This document shows, one piece after another, positions 53,590 through 62,133 of a stretch of 64,000 nucleotides of DNA. Both the position numbers and the translations under genes were made by a program. The first letter of the stretch is position 1. Each line of letters starts with the position of its first letter. The stretch lies in contig NZ_CP113063.1 of NCBI RefSeq assembly GCF_026625785.1, positions 248,001-312,000 of the forward strand, given 5' to 3'. This stretch comes from Gordonia sp. SL306 (GTDB taxonomy: Bacteria > Actinomycetota > Actinomycetes > Mycobacteriales > Mycobacteriaceae). The notes beneath the pieces were generated by a model. That model was not told the origin of the DNA and ran no database searches. It saw only the letters and a list, made by a program, of their open reading frames with translations.

Positions 53590-54861
53590 GTGAGCGATGC
53601 ACGCGTGAACCAGGAGCCACCGTCGGCCGACGTGTTCGGTGCGCGGGGCGCCCACGTCCCCGCACCGGCGACCGTGCACGACGCCCTGCCCGACACCCTC
53701 CTGCGACGGGTCAAGCAGTACAGCGGACGATTGGCCACCGAGGCCGTTCACTCGATGCAGGACCAGCTCCCCTACTTCGCCGACCTCGACGCGGCGCAAC
53801 GCGCGAGCGTCCAGCTGGTCGTCCAGACGGCCGTCGTCAACTTCGTCGAGTGGATTCAGGACCCCGAGGGCAACGTCAAGTTCACCGTCCAGGCGTTCCA
53901 GGTGGTCCCGCAGGACCTGGCCCGGCGAATCACGCTGTTGCAGACCGTCGAGATGGTGCGCGTGGCGATGGAGTTCTTCGAGAAGTGGCTCCCACTGCTC
54001 GCCCGCAACGACGCCCAGCTCCGGGCGCTCACCGAATCGGTGCTGCGGTACGGCCGCGAGATCGGCTTCGCCGCCGCGTCCATCTACGCCTCGGCCGCCG
54101 AGTCGCGCGGCGCCTGGGACTCCCGCCTCGAGGCCCTTGTCGTCGACGCTGTCGTGCGCGGTGACACCGGACCGCAGCTCTTGTCACGGGCGGCCGCCCT
54201 CAACTGGGACTCGGACGCACCGGCCACCATCATCGTCGGAACTCCGCCGCCCGAGCAGAACGTCTCGGTGCCGCTGGCCATCCACAACACGGCGAAACAG
54301 TTCGACCGGTCCGCGCTCTCGGTGGTCCAGGGCACCTTCCTGGTCGCGATCGTCAGCGGACCCGTCAAACCCGGCGAGCGGTTCGTCACCGAGTTGCTGA
54401 CCCATTTCGCCGACGGCCCGGTGGTGATCGGACCCACGATGCCGAACCTCGGCAGCGCACACACGAGTGCCAGCGAGGCCATGTCCGGTATCGCGGCAGT
54501 GGTCGGGTGGCCGAACGCACCGCGCCCGGTCCACAGTCTCGAATTGCTGCCCGAGCGTGCGCTCAACGGCGACACCGCGGCGATGGCCACGTTGAACGAG
54601 TCGTTGGTCCGCCCCCTGGCGAAGGGTGGCAGCACCCTCAACGCGACCCTCGAGGCCTATCTCGACTCTGGGGGCTCGGTCGAGAGTTGTGCCCGCGTTC
54701 TGTATATCCATCCAAATACAGTTCGTTACCGACTGAAGAAAATTTCGGAAATCACAGGACGTGATCCAACTAACCCTCGCGACGGCTATGTCCTGAGGGT
54801 CGCGGCGACTGTTGGTCGATTGACACACTTCCAAAACGAAACGCACTCACAGGCCACATGA
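53590..54861 (+). CDS. mabR: PucR-type regulator of the FAS-II operon (MabR homologue)
   Basis: 423 residues. A sensory region covers most of the protein; the PucR C-terminal helix-turn-helix is near residues 360-400 (SVESCARVLYIHPNTVRYRL). The gene is the syntenic homologue of Rv2242, known as MabR, which controls the fabD-acpM-kas operon. GTG start at 53590. The last 150 bases are much richer in A and T than the rest, and so is the following promoter region with its palindrome, a probable binding site. Confidence 0.9.
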   Translation: MSDARVNQEPPSADVFGARGAHVPAPATVHDALPDTLLRRVKQYSGRLATEAVHSMQDQLPYFADLDAAQRASVQLVVQTAVVNFVEWIQDPEGNVKFTVQAFQVVPQDLARRITLLQTVEMVRVAMEFFEKWLPLLARNDAQLRALTESVLRYGREIGFAAASIYASAAESRGAWDSRLEALVVDAVVRGDTGPQLLSRAAALNWDSDAPATIIVGTPPPEQNVSVPLAIHNTAKQFDRSALSVVQGTFLVAIVSGPVKPGERFVTELLTHFADGPVVIGPTMPNLGSAHTSASEAMSGIAAVVGWPNAPRPVHSLELLPERALNGDTAAMATLNESLVRPLAKGGSTLNATLEAYLDSGGSVESCARVLYIHPNTVRYRLKKISEITGRDPTNPRDGYVLRVAATVGRLTHFQNETHSQAT

Positions 54862-54971
54862 ACCACACCAGCCACAGCCTTGTTTTCACGTTTCCGCTGA
54901 TCACACTCCCTGGGACACGTTTTGATAACGCATCTCAAAGTGGTGTCGAACCAGGTATGGGTTAGATCAAG

Positions 54972-54990
54972 TTTGTGGGAACCCCACAAA
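54972..54990. promoter_or_regulatory. Palindrome upstream of fabD, candidate MabR operator
   Basis: TTTGTGGG-AAC-CCCACAAA: perfect 8-bp arms. An extra half-site CCCACAAA lies at 55021-55028. Located between mabR and fabD, 66 bases before the fabD start. Confidence 0.55.
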
Positions 54991-55056
54991 AGGTCGCGAC
55001 AAGGTTCATGGGGCTCAACACCCACAAAGACCCCTCGGACAGTGTTCTCTGGTCAC

Positions 55057-55965
55057 GTGCTTTCGATGCTTGCGCCCGGCCAGGGCTCACAGACGCCCGG
55101 GATGCTGTCCTCGTGGTTGGAACTTGCGGGTGCCCGCGACCAACTCTCGACGTGGTCGAAGCTGATCGGCCTTGATCTCGAGCGCCTCGGTACCACTGCG
55201 ACCGCGGACGAGATCACCGACACAGCGGTGACCCAGCCGCTCGTGGTCGCGTCGGCGCTGCTGGCTTACCAAGAGCTCGCGAGGCGTTCGGAACTGCCCG
55301 CCGATGCGATCGTCGCCGGCCATTCGGTCGGTGAGCTCGCCGCCGCCGCCATCACCGGTGTCATCAGCAGCGACGAGGCCGTGTCACTGGCCGCCATCCG
55401 TGGCGCCGAGATGGCCAAGGCCTGCGCGGTCGAGCCGACGACGATGGCCGCGGTTCTCGGTGGCGACGAATCCGCCGTCCTCGCGCGCCTCGACGAACTC
55501 GATCTCGTCCCGGCCAATCGCAACGCGGCCGGCCAGATCGTGGCGGCCGGCACCGTGGCCGCCGTCGACGAACTCATCGCCAACCCGCCGGAAAAGGCCC
55601 GTACGCGTAAGCTCGCAGTCGCGGGAGCGTTCCATACGCGATTCATGGCCCCAGCGCAGGAGGCCGTCGCCGCGGCCGCGGCGAAGATCACCCCCGCAGA
55701 TCCCAATCGGACGCTGTTGTCCAACTTCGATGGCCAACCTGTAACGAATGGCGCCGACGCGCTGACAAGACTAGTGGGACAGGTGACAAAACCGGTCCGC
55801 TGGGACCTGTGCTCTGCGTATATGCGCGAGCAGGCCGCCACTGCCGTCGTCGAGCTTCCGCCCGCGGGCACGCTCGTCGGCATTGCCAAGCGAGAGTTGA
55901 AGGGCACGCCCACACTGGCGTTGAAATCGCCCGACAACCTCGACAACATCAACGAACTTGGATAG
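55057..55965 (+). CDS. fabD: Malonyl-CoA:ACP transacylase
   Basis: Loads malonyl groups onto AcpM for FAS-II elongation. 302 residues. Start motif LAPGQGSQTPGM, nucleophile Ser90 in GHSVGE, Arg and His in later segments (GAFHTRFM). GTG 55057 is chosen because it makes the N-terminus the same length as other FabD proteins; ATG 55066 is three codons later. First gene after the operator. Confidence 0.94.
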   Translation: MLSMLAPGQGSQTPGMLSSWLELAGARDQLSTWSKLIGLDLERLGTTATADEITDTAVTQPLVVASALLAYQELARRSELPADAIVAGHSVGELAAAAITGVISSDEAVSLAAIRGAEMAKACAVEPTTMAAVLGGDESAVLARLDELDLVPANRNAAGQIVAAGTVAAVDELIANPPEKARTRKLAVAGAFHTRFMAPAQEAVAAAAAKITPADPNRTLLSNFDGQPVTNGADALTRLVGQVTKPVRWDLCSAYMREQAATAVVELPPAGTLVGIAKRELKGTPTLALKSPDNLDNINELG

Positions 55966-56087
55966 CGGTCACGGCGAGAGGCCGTGACCCCCGGAAGACC
56001 GGATCCCCGGTTGTCCAACCACTCACGGGCGGGATGCTCGTGAGTGCTCCGGAGAACATCAAAGCAAAACAAGAAGGGAACCACATC

Positions 56088-56393
56088 GTGGCTGCCACCC
56101 AGGAAGAACTCATCGCCGGCATCGCCGAGATCATCGAGGAAGTCACCGGCATCGAGCCGTCCGAGGTGACGTTGGAGAAGTCGTTCGTCGACGACCTCGA
56201 CATCGACTCGCTGTCGATGGTGGAGATCGCCGTGCAGACCGAGGACAAGTACGGCGTGAAGATCCCCGACGAGGATCTCGCCGGCCTCCGCACCGTCGGC
56301 GACGCCGTCTCCTACATCCAGAAGCTCGAGACGGAGAACCCCGAGGCCGCTGCCGCCATCCAGGCCAAGGTCGAGGCAGACAAGAACTCGTGA
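56088..56393 (+). CDS. acpM: Meromycolate extension acyl carrier protein
   Basis: Carries growing chains on phosphopantetheine at Ser41 ([10 protein letters not shown]). 101 residues with the C-terminal extension ([16 protein letters not shown]) that distinguishes AcpM from ordinary ACP. GTG 56088 follows GAAGGGA. Its stop overlaps the kasA start in a GTGA, so the two are coupled. Confidence 0.95.
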   Translation: MAATQEELIAGIAEIIEEVTGIEPSEVTLEKSFVDDLDIDSLSMVEIAVQTEDKYGVKIPDEDLAGLRTVGDAVSYIQKLETENPEAAAAIQAKVEADKNS

Positions 56394-57661
56394 GCTCCCC
56401 ATCCCTCCGCGAATACTCAACGCTGGGCGGGAACTTCCCGAGCGTGGTGGTCACCTCCATGGTGGCCACCACCTCGCTGGGCGAAGATCTCGACACCACG
56501 TGGAAGAAGCTGGTGGCGGGTGAGTCGGGCATCCGTGAACTGACTGATGACTTCGTCACCAAGTACGGCGACCTGCCGTGCCGTATCGGTGGCCGTCTCA
56601 TCAAGGATCCGTCCGAAGAAGTGACGCGCGTCGAAGCACGCCGGATGGCCTACGTCGAGCGCATCGCTCATGTCATGAGCAAGCGCCTGTGGGCCCAGGC
56701 GGGCGAGCCGGAGGTCGATCCCGACCGTCTGGCCGTCGTCTTGGGCACCGGTCAGGGTGGCGGAGATGCGATGGTCGATGCCGTCAAGGCGATCGAGCAG
56801 TCGGGCAACTACCGCAAGGTCTCGCCGCTGGCGGTCTCGATGGCGATGCCGAACGGTCCGGCCGCGGTCACCGGACTCAATGTCGGTGCACGTGCCGGTG
56901 TGATCACCCCCGTCTCGGCGTGCTCGTCGGGTGCGGAGGCCATCGCACACGCGTGGCGCCACATCGTCATGGGTGACGCCGACATGGTCGTCACCGGTGG
57001 CGTCGAGGGTCACATCGACGCGATTCCGATCGCGGCGTTCTCGATGATGCGTGCGATGAGCACGCGAAACGAGGATCCTGCGGGTGCCTCACGGCCGTTC
57101 GACAAGGATCGCGACGGCTTCGTGTTCGGCGAGGGCGCGGCGATGATGATCATCGAGCGCGAAGAGCATGCCAAGGCACGTGGTGCACACATCCACGCCC
57201 GCCTGCTCGGCGCCGGTATCACCTCGGATGGTTTCCATCTGGTCGCGCCGGACCCCAGTGGCCAGGGCAACGCCCGTGCCATGACCCGTGCGATCCAGAC
57301 GGCAGGCCTCACCAAGGCCGACATCAGTCACATCAACGCACATGCGACGTCGACCCCCATCGGCGACACGGCCGAGGCGGCGGGCATCAACGCCGCAGTC
57401 GGTCAGCATGCCGCGGTGTATGCGCCCAAGTCGGCGCTCGGTCACTCCATCGGCGCAGTCGGGGCGCTGGAGTCCGTGCTCACCATCAAGAGCGTCGAGG
57501 AGGGTGTCATACCTCCAACGCTCAACCTGCAGAACCAGGATCCAGAGTGCGACGTCGACGTCGTTCACGGTGAAGCCCGTTACGGGCAGATCGATTACGC
57601 GTTGAACAACTCGTTCGGATTCGGTGGGCACAACGTCGCGCTCGCCTTCGGTCGCTACTGA
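56390..57661 (+). CDS. kasA: Beta-ketoacyl-ACP synthase (KasA type)
   Basis: Condenses malonyl-AcpM with acyl-AcpM in FAS-II. 423 residues. The catalytic triad is Cys178 in VSACSSGA and two His in [11 protein letters not shown] and [13 protein letters not shown] 56390 overlaps acpM. In M. tuberculosis a second synthase, kasB, follows; here accD6 is next, so one enzyme may do both jobs or a paralogue lies elsewhere. Confidence 0.94.
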   Translation: MSSPSLREYSTLGGNFPSVVVTSMVATTSLGEDLDTTWKKLVAGESGIRELTDDFVTKYGDLPCRIGGRLIKDPSEEVTRVEARRMAYVERIAHVMSKRLWAQAGEPEVDPDRLAVVLGTGQGGGDAMVDAVKAIEQSGNYRKVSPLAVSMAMPNGPAAVTGLNVGARAGVITPVSACSSGAEAIAHAWRHIVMGDADMVVTGGVEGHIDAIPIAAFSMMRAMSTRNEDPAGASRPFDKDRDGFVFGEGAAMMIIEREEHAKARGAHIHARLLGAGITSDGFHLVAPDPSGQGNARAMTRAIQTAGLTKADISHINAHATSTPIGDTAEAAGINAAVGQHAAVYAPKSALGHSIGAVGALESVLTIKSVEEGVIPPTLNLQNQDPECDVDVVHGEARYGQIDYALNNSFGFGGHNVALAFGRY

Positions 57662-57691
57662 TACACCACCCCGACACCACAGGAGACAGCG

Positions 57692-59143
57692 ATGACCACA
57701 TTGGCTCCCATCACCGGCCATGAGGAAGCTGCGGATCCCCGCGATCCGCTACTCCGGTTGACCAACTTCTTCGACGAAGGCACGATGTCGCTTCTGCACG
57801 CTCGCGACAAGTCGGGAGTGCAGGCCGCAATCGGCTCGGTCAACGGCGTTCGTACTGTCTCTTATTGCACCGATGGCACCGTGATGGGCGGTGCCATGGG
57901 TGTGGTGGGTTGCGCTCACATCGTGAACGCGATCGATACCGCCATCACCGAACAGACGCCGGTAATCGGCATCTGGCATTCCGGTGGTGCCCGACTCGCG
58001 GAGGGCGTCGAGGCTCTCCACGCGGTCGGCCAGGTCTTCGAGGCGATGGTCCGCGCCTCCGGCTACGTGCCCCAGATCTCGGTGGTCGTCGGCTTCGCTG
58101 CCGGCGGCGCCGCATACGGACCGGCACTCACCGACGTCGTGATCATGGCCCCGGCGGGCCGCGTGTTCGTCACGGGTCCCGACGTGGTCAAGAGCGTGAC
58201 CGGCGAATCCGTCGACATGGAGTCGCTCGGCGGTCCGCTCACCCACGGCAAGAAGTCGGGCGTGTGCCACATCATCGCCGACTCCGAGCCGGACGCGTAC
58301 TGGCGCGCACGCCGACTCGTGTCGACGTTCAGCCAGCAGGGTCACTTCAACCGGGAGCAGGCCGAGGCAGGCGACGTCGACCTCAAGGCATTGTTGCCCG
58401 AGTCGAATCGTCGCGCCTACGACGTGCACCCGATCGTCGAGCAGATGCTCGACACCCAGATGGCCGCCGACGGCGAGACCGAGATCTCCACTTTCGAAGA
58501 GCTGCAGGCGAAGTGGGCTCCGAACATCATGGTGGGATTCGGTCGCCTCTCCGGACGCAGCGTCGGCGTCATCGCCAACAACCCGCTGCGCATGGGCGGC
58601 TGTCTCAACTCGGAGAGCGCCGAGAAGGCCGCGCGATTCGTCCGCCTCTGCGACGCCTTCGGCATCCCGCTGATCGTCGTCACCGATGTCCCCGGCTACC
58701 TGCCCGGCGTCGGCCAGGAATGGAACGGCGTGGTGCGTCGCGGGGCCAAGCTGCTGCACGCCTTCGCCGAATGCACCGTTCCGCGTGTGACGTTGGTGAC
58801 CCGAAAGATCTACGGCGGCGCATATATCGCGATGAACGCACGCGCCCTCGGTGCGACAGCGGTCTTCGCGTGGCCGGGCTCTGAGGTCGCCGTGATGGGC
58901 GCCAAGGCGGCCGTCGGCATCCTCCACAAGAAAGCGCTGGCCGCCGCACCGGACGACGAGCGGGAGGCTCTGCACGAACGTCTGACGGTCGAGCACGAGG
59001 CGATCGCCGGCGGTCTGGGTCGCGCCCAGTCGATCGGTGTGGTCGACGACGTGATCGACCCCGCGACCACCCGCAGCCGCATCGCCGAAGCACTGGCGGC
59101 AGCACCTGCACGGCGCGGTCGTCACAAGAACATCCCGCTCTGA
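57692..59143 (+). CDS. accD6: Acetyl/propionyl-CoA carboxylase beta subunit AccD6
   Basis: Carboxyltransferase making malonyl-CoA for fatty acid and mycolate synthesis. 483 residues with two crotonase-like halves: SGGARLAEGVEAL and GFAAGGAAYGPALTD (first oxyanion pair), then RKIYGGAYIAMNARAL and FAWPGSEVAVMG in the second. No biotin domain, as expected; it needs an alpha subunit such as AccA3. GGAGA ribosome site before ATG 57692. Last gene of the FAS-II operon. Confidence 0.94.
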   Translation: MTTLAPITGHEEAADPRDPLLRLTNFFDEGTMSLLHARDKSGVQAAIGSVNGVRTVSYCTDGTVMGGAMGVVGCAHIVNAIDTAITEQTPVIGIWHSGGARLAEGVEALHAVGQVFEAMVRASGYVPQISVVVGFAAGGAAYGPALTDVVIMAPAGRVFVTGPDVVKSVTGESVDMESLGGPLTHGKKSGVCHIIADSEPDAYWRARRLVSTFSQQGHFNREQAEAGDVDLKALLPESNRRAYDVHPIVEQMLDTQMAADGETEISTFEELQAKWAPNIMVGFGRLSGRSVGVIANNPLRMGGCLNSESAEKAARFVRLCDAFGIPLIVVTDVPGYLPGVGQEWNGVVRRGAKLLHAFAECTVPRVTLVTRKIYGGAYIAMNARALGATAVFAWPGSEVAVMGAKAAVGILHKKALAAAPDDEREALHERLTVEHEAIAGGLGRAQSIGVVDDVIDPATTRSRIAEALAAAPARRGRHKNIPL

Positions 59144-59172
59144 CCTTCTGCCGGGCGGCACGCGGGGCGATC

Positions 59173-59263
59173 TCGATACGGCGCCGCGCTACGCTCGGTG
59201 CCTACTCGATCAGCGTGAGCCATCCGCCGGTCGAGTAGCGGCGACGGAGGAGCCGCGTATCGA
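59173..59263. repeat. Intergenic palindromic repeat of a dispersed type
   Basis: Two arms of about 38 bases facing each other: TCGATACGGCGCCGCGCTAC ... CTACTCGATCAG at the left and its imperfect reverse complement (GGTCGAGTAGC ... GCGTATCGA) at the right. I recall very similar sequences scattered in Gordonia-type genomes. It lies between the convergent accD6 and DUF3145 genes. Confidence 0.6.
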
Positions 59264-59284
59264 GGCCCACTCATCGACACAGCA

Positions 59285-59318
59285 ATTCGGCCCCGGTAGT
59301 TCGCTACCGGGGCCGAAT
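59285..59318. terminator. Bidirectional terminator between accD6 and DUF3145
   Basis: ATTCGGCCCCGGTAG, TTCG tetraloop, CTACCGGGGCCGAAT: a perfect 15-bp stem with a stable loop. Confidence 0.85.
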
Positions 59319-59350
59319 CTCGTATCGACGGGTGTGTACCGCCGAGGGGT

Positions 59351-59869
59351 CTATCCGACGCGCTGCTGGAGCCAGGTCACCTCGGCACCAGCGCCACCCA
59401 TGCGGTATGACTCGAGGGCGTCGTCCCAGGCCGTACCGAGGGCGGCCTCGAGTTCGCCGGCCAGTCCGGCGCTGTCGGGCTGGGATTCGATCAACGCGCG
59501 AAGCTGCATCTCGCCGATCATGACGTCGCCACTCGCGCTCGTGGAGCCACGCCACAGCCCGAGGCCTGGTACGTAGCTGAAGCGCTCGCCGTCGACGCCA
59601 TCACTGGCGTTCTCGGTCACCTCGAAGCGCAACGCCGACCACTCCCGCAGCGCCGTCACCAATCGCGCGGCAGTGCCGACCGGGCCGGCCCAGTCAACGG
59701 TGGCACGTTGCATACCGGGGTCGGCCTCTTGCGCGGACCACTTCAGGTTGGCCCGCGCATTCAGGGTCGACGACAGAGCCCACTCGACATGCGGGCACAG
59801 CGCCACCGGCGCCGAGTGGATGTACACCACTCCTGTCGTCCTGTCCGCAAACTGACTCAGATTGCGCAC
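59351..59869 (-). CDS. DUF3145 family protein
   Basis: 172 residues. Start TTGVVYIHSAPVALCPHVEW is typical; later AALREWSALRFEVTEN-like and SYVPGLGLWRG segments. GTG 59869 is chosen because GGAGG lies eight bases upstream; GTG 59878 overlaps that site. The protein is conserved in mycolic-acid bacteria; function unknown. No membrane segments. Confidence 0.85.
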   Translation of the reverse strand: MRNLSQFADRTTGVVYIHSAPVALCPHVEWALSSTLNARANLKWSAQEADPGMQRATVDWAGPVGTAARLVTALREWSALRFEVTENASDGVDGERFSYVPGLGLWRGSTSASGDVMIGEMQLRALIESQPDSAGLAGELEAALGTAWDDALESYRMGGAGAEVTWLQQRVG

Positions 59870-60007
59870 CTTGTTCACCTCCGGTTTCGACGAGGAACGT
59901 CTTCCCCAACACACCTCGGAAACCAGATATCACACTTGTGTGGTTAATTGTGCCTCAAGTTGCCCGTGTTGCGCCAGTTTCTGGAGTGCTTTCTCAGGTT
60001 TCCCGGT

Positions 60008-60832
60008 TCACCTCGGCGACTTTGCGACGACGGCGTCGTTGAAATCCCTCCACAGCGGCTTGGCCCACGCTCCGAATGCGCGGTCGGTGAGTACGACGCA
60101 TGCCGTGGTCAGGGCCGGATCCACCCAGAGGAACGTGCCACTCTGACCGAAGTGGCCGAAGGTCCGCGGTGAGTTCTGCGTCCCCGTCCAGTGCGGCGTC
60201 TTCTCGGCCCGGATCTCGAATCCCAGCCCCCAGTCGTTGGGGCGGTGTTTCCCGTATCCGGGAACGAAGCCGTCGAGACCGGCGAACTGCACCGACGACG
60301 CGCGCGCCGCCAGATCCGTCGACAGCAGGGTCGGCGACAGGAGTTCGGTGGCGAAGCGCCCCAGATCGGCCGTCGTCGAACGGGCCCCGTGACCGGCAGG
60401 CCCCGCCAGCTCCGTCGACGACAGGCCGAGGGGTTCGCAGACCGCCTCATCGAGGTAATCGGCGAAAGCGATGTCGGTGGCACGCTCGACCGTCTCGGCG
60501 AGCACCTCGAAACCCGAACTCGAGTAGATGCGTTGGGTCGCCACCGGCGCCGCGACCTCGCGGCTGTCGAAGGCGAGTCCCGACGCGTGGGCGAGCAGGT
60601 GTGCGACGGTCGCCCCCGGCGGACCGGCGGCATCGTCGAGCTCGACCGCACCTTCTTCCACCGAGACGAGAACCGCCTCGGCCACAAGGAGTTTGGTGAC
60701 CGAGGCGAGCTCGAAGACACGATCGGGGTCGCCGAATTGCTCGACGACCCCGTTCGCGGTGACAACGGCGGCCGACACGTGGTCGACCGGCCAGTCGGCT
60801 AATGCATCAAGTGACGACACACCGCACGACAT
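60008..60832 (-). CDS. Serine hydrolase of the beta-lactamase/penicillin-binding family
   Basis: 274 residues. SVTK (Ser44, Lys47) and YSS (Tyr103) are the catalytic motifs, with HFGQSGT in the place of the third motif. There is no signal peptide, so it is probably cytosolic, acting as an esterase or peptidase rather than a resistance enzyme. It is placed between DUF3145 and the alcohol dehydrogenase, on the same strand as both. Confidence 0.87.
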   Translation of the reverse strand: MSCGVSSLDALADWPVDHVSAAVVTANGVVEQFGDPDRVFELASVTKLLVAEAVLVSVEEGAVELDDAAGPPGATVAHLLAHASGLAFDSREVAAPVATQRIYSSSGFEVLAETVERATDIAFADYLDEAVCEPLGLSSTELAGPAGHGARSTTADLGRFATELLSPTLLSTDLAARASSVQFAGLDGFVPGYGKHRPNDWGLGFEIRAEKTPHWTGTQNSPRTFGHFGQSGTFLWVDPALTTACVVLTDRAFGAWAKPLWRDFNDAVVAKSPR

Positions 60833-60847
60833 TACCGTCCGTGGTAC

Positions 60848-62002
60848 TCAGTGATCTTCGTCGGTGTACCGGATCACGCCGCGGATGTTCCGGCCCTCGA
60901 GCATGTCCTGGTATCCCTCGTTGATCTGGTCGAGGCGGTACTGACGGGTGATCATGTCGTCGATGTTGAGCTTGCCCATGCGGTACATCGAGAGCAGCTG
61001 CGGGATGTCGAGCTTCGGGTTGGCGCCGCCGAAGATCGAACCCTGCAGGTTCTTCTGCAGCAGGGTCAGCATCGCGAGATTGAGGGTCACCTCGGATTCC
61101 ATCATGTTGCCCATGCCGGTCAGCACACACGTGCCGGCCTTGGCGGTGATGCCCATCCAGGTGTCGACGTCCTTGCCGTGCACCTCCCCCACGGTGACGA
61201 TCACCTTGTGGCACATGTGCCCGTGAGTGAGCTCCGCGATGCTCATCGCAGCCTCTTCGACCGACGCGAAGGTGTGCGTGGCGCCGAACTTCATCGCCTG
61301 CTCACGCTTCCACTCCACCGGATCGATGGCGATCACGTTGCGCGCACCGGAGATCACGGCACCCTGCAGCGCGGCCGTGCCGACGCCGCCGACGCCGACG
61401 ATCGCCACGTCCTCCCCCGGGCGGACGTGGCCGCTGCGGGTGGACGACCCGTAACCGGTCGGGATGCCACAGCCACACAGGGCAGCGACCTCGAACGGGA
61501 TGTCCTTGTCGATCTTCACGGCCGATGCCTCGTGGACGACCATGTACGGCGAGAAGGTGCCGAGCAGCGTCATCGGATAGACGTTCTCGCCCTTCGCAGA
61601 GTGAATGCGGAAGGTGTTGTCCGACACTGCTTCACCCTGCAAGAGCATGGCCCCGAAGTCGCACAGGTTGGCGAGACCGGCCTTACACGACGGGCACTTG
61701 CCACACGACGGGATGAATGACAGGACCACATGGTCGCCGACCTCGAAGTCGGTGACACCCTCCCCCACTTCGGCCACGACTCCGGCGCCTTCGTGTCCAC
61801 CGAGGATCGGGAATCCCGCCATCGGGATTCCGCCGGTCATCAGGTGGTGGTCGGAATGGCACATTCCGGCCGCTTCCATCCTGATCTTGATCTCGCTGCG
61901 CTGCGGATCGCCGATCTCGATCTCTTCGATCTCCCACGGCTTGTTGAGTTCGCGCAGCAGCGCACCCTTGGTCTTCACTTCACTTCCTCCACTTGTAGAC
62001 AC
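60848..62002 (-). CDS. Zinc-dependent NDMA-type alcohol dehydrogenase
   Basis: About 384 residues. Catalytic zinc ligands Cys48 (MCHSDHH) and His in LGGHEGAG; structural zinc in CGKCPSCKAGLANLC; NAD loop VGVGGVGTAA. The family, with M. tuberculosis AdhD, includes NDMA-dependent dehydrogenases whose nicotinamide stays bound; mycofactocin is the known redox partner of many members. GTG 62002 is chosen, but GTG 61978 (VKTKGALL) matches the usual N-terminus and touches the GGAGG site. A KstR-like site lies upstream. Confidence 0.88.
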   Translation of the reverse strand: MSTSGGSEVKTKGALLRELNKPWEIEEIEIGDPQRSEIKIRMEAAGMCHSDHHLMTGGIPMAGFPILGGHEGAGVVAEVGEGVTDFEVGDHVVLSFIPSCGKCPSCKAGLANLCDFGAMLLQGEAVSDNTFRIHSAKGENVYPMTLLGTFSPYMVVHEASAVKIDKDIPFEVAALCGCGIPTGYGSSTRSGHVRPGEDVAIVGVGGVGTAALQGAVISGARNVIAIDPVEWKREQAMKFGATHTFASVEEAAMSIAELTHGHMCHKVIVTVGEVHGKDVDTWMGITAKAGTCVLTGMGNMMESEVTLNLAMLTLLQKNLQGSIFGGANPKLDIPQLLSMYRMGKLNIDDMITRQYRLDQINEGYQDMLEGRNIRGVIRYTDEDH

Positions 62003-62078
62003 GCGTCATCCGACGGATCGATCCCCCCGACAGACGCAAGACAACCTATGAGAGACCCTAGTCACTCACGGCCAAAAA

Positions 62079-62092
62079 TGAAACGTGTTCTA
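62079..62092. promoter_or_regulatory. Candidate KstR-type operator
   Basis: TGAAACGTGTTCTA fits the KstR consensus TNNAACNNGTTNNA at every fixed position. It lies 77 bases before the alcohol dehydrogenase start and 42 bases past the end of the acyl-CoA ligase gene, so the dehydrogenase is the likely target. Confidence 0.55.
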
Positions 62093-62133
62093 GTCGCGAT
62101 TTTCGTGGCGCAACCCGGCGCCACGGCTCCCGA

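Noticed and set aside
50619-53738. Very long minus-strand open frame (over 1000 codons) opposite aceE
   Set aside because: It is the antisense shadow of the GC-rich aceE gene; its residues are Arg/His/Val-rich without any domain, while the plus strand encodes a full E1 protein.
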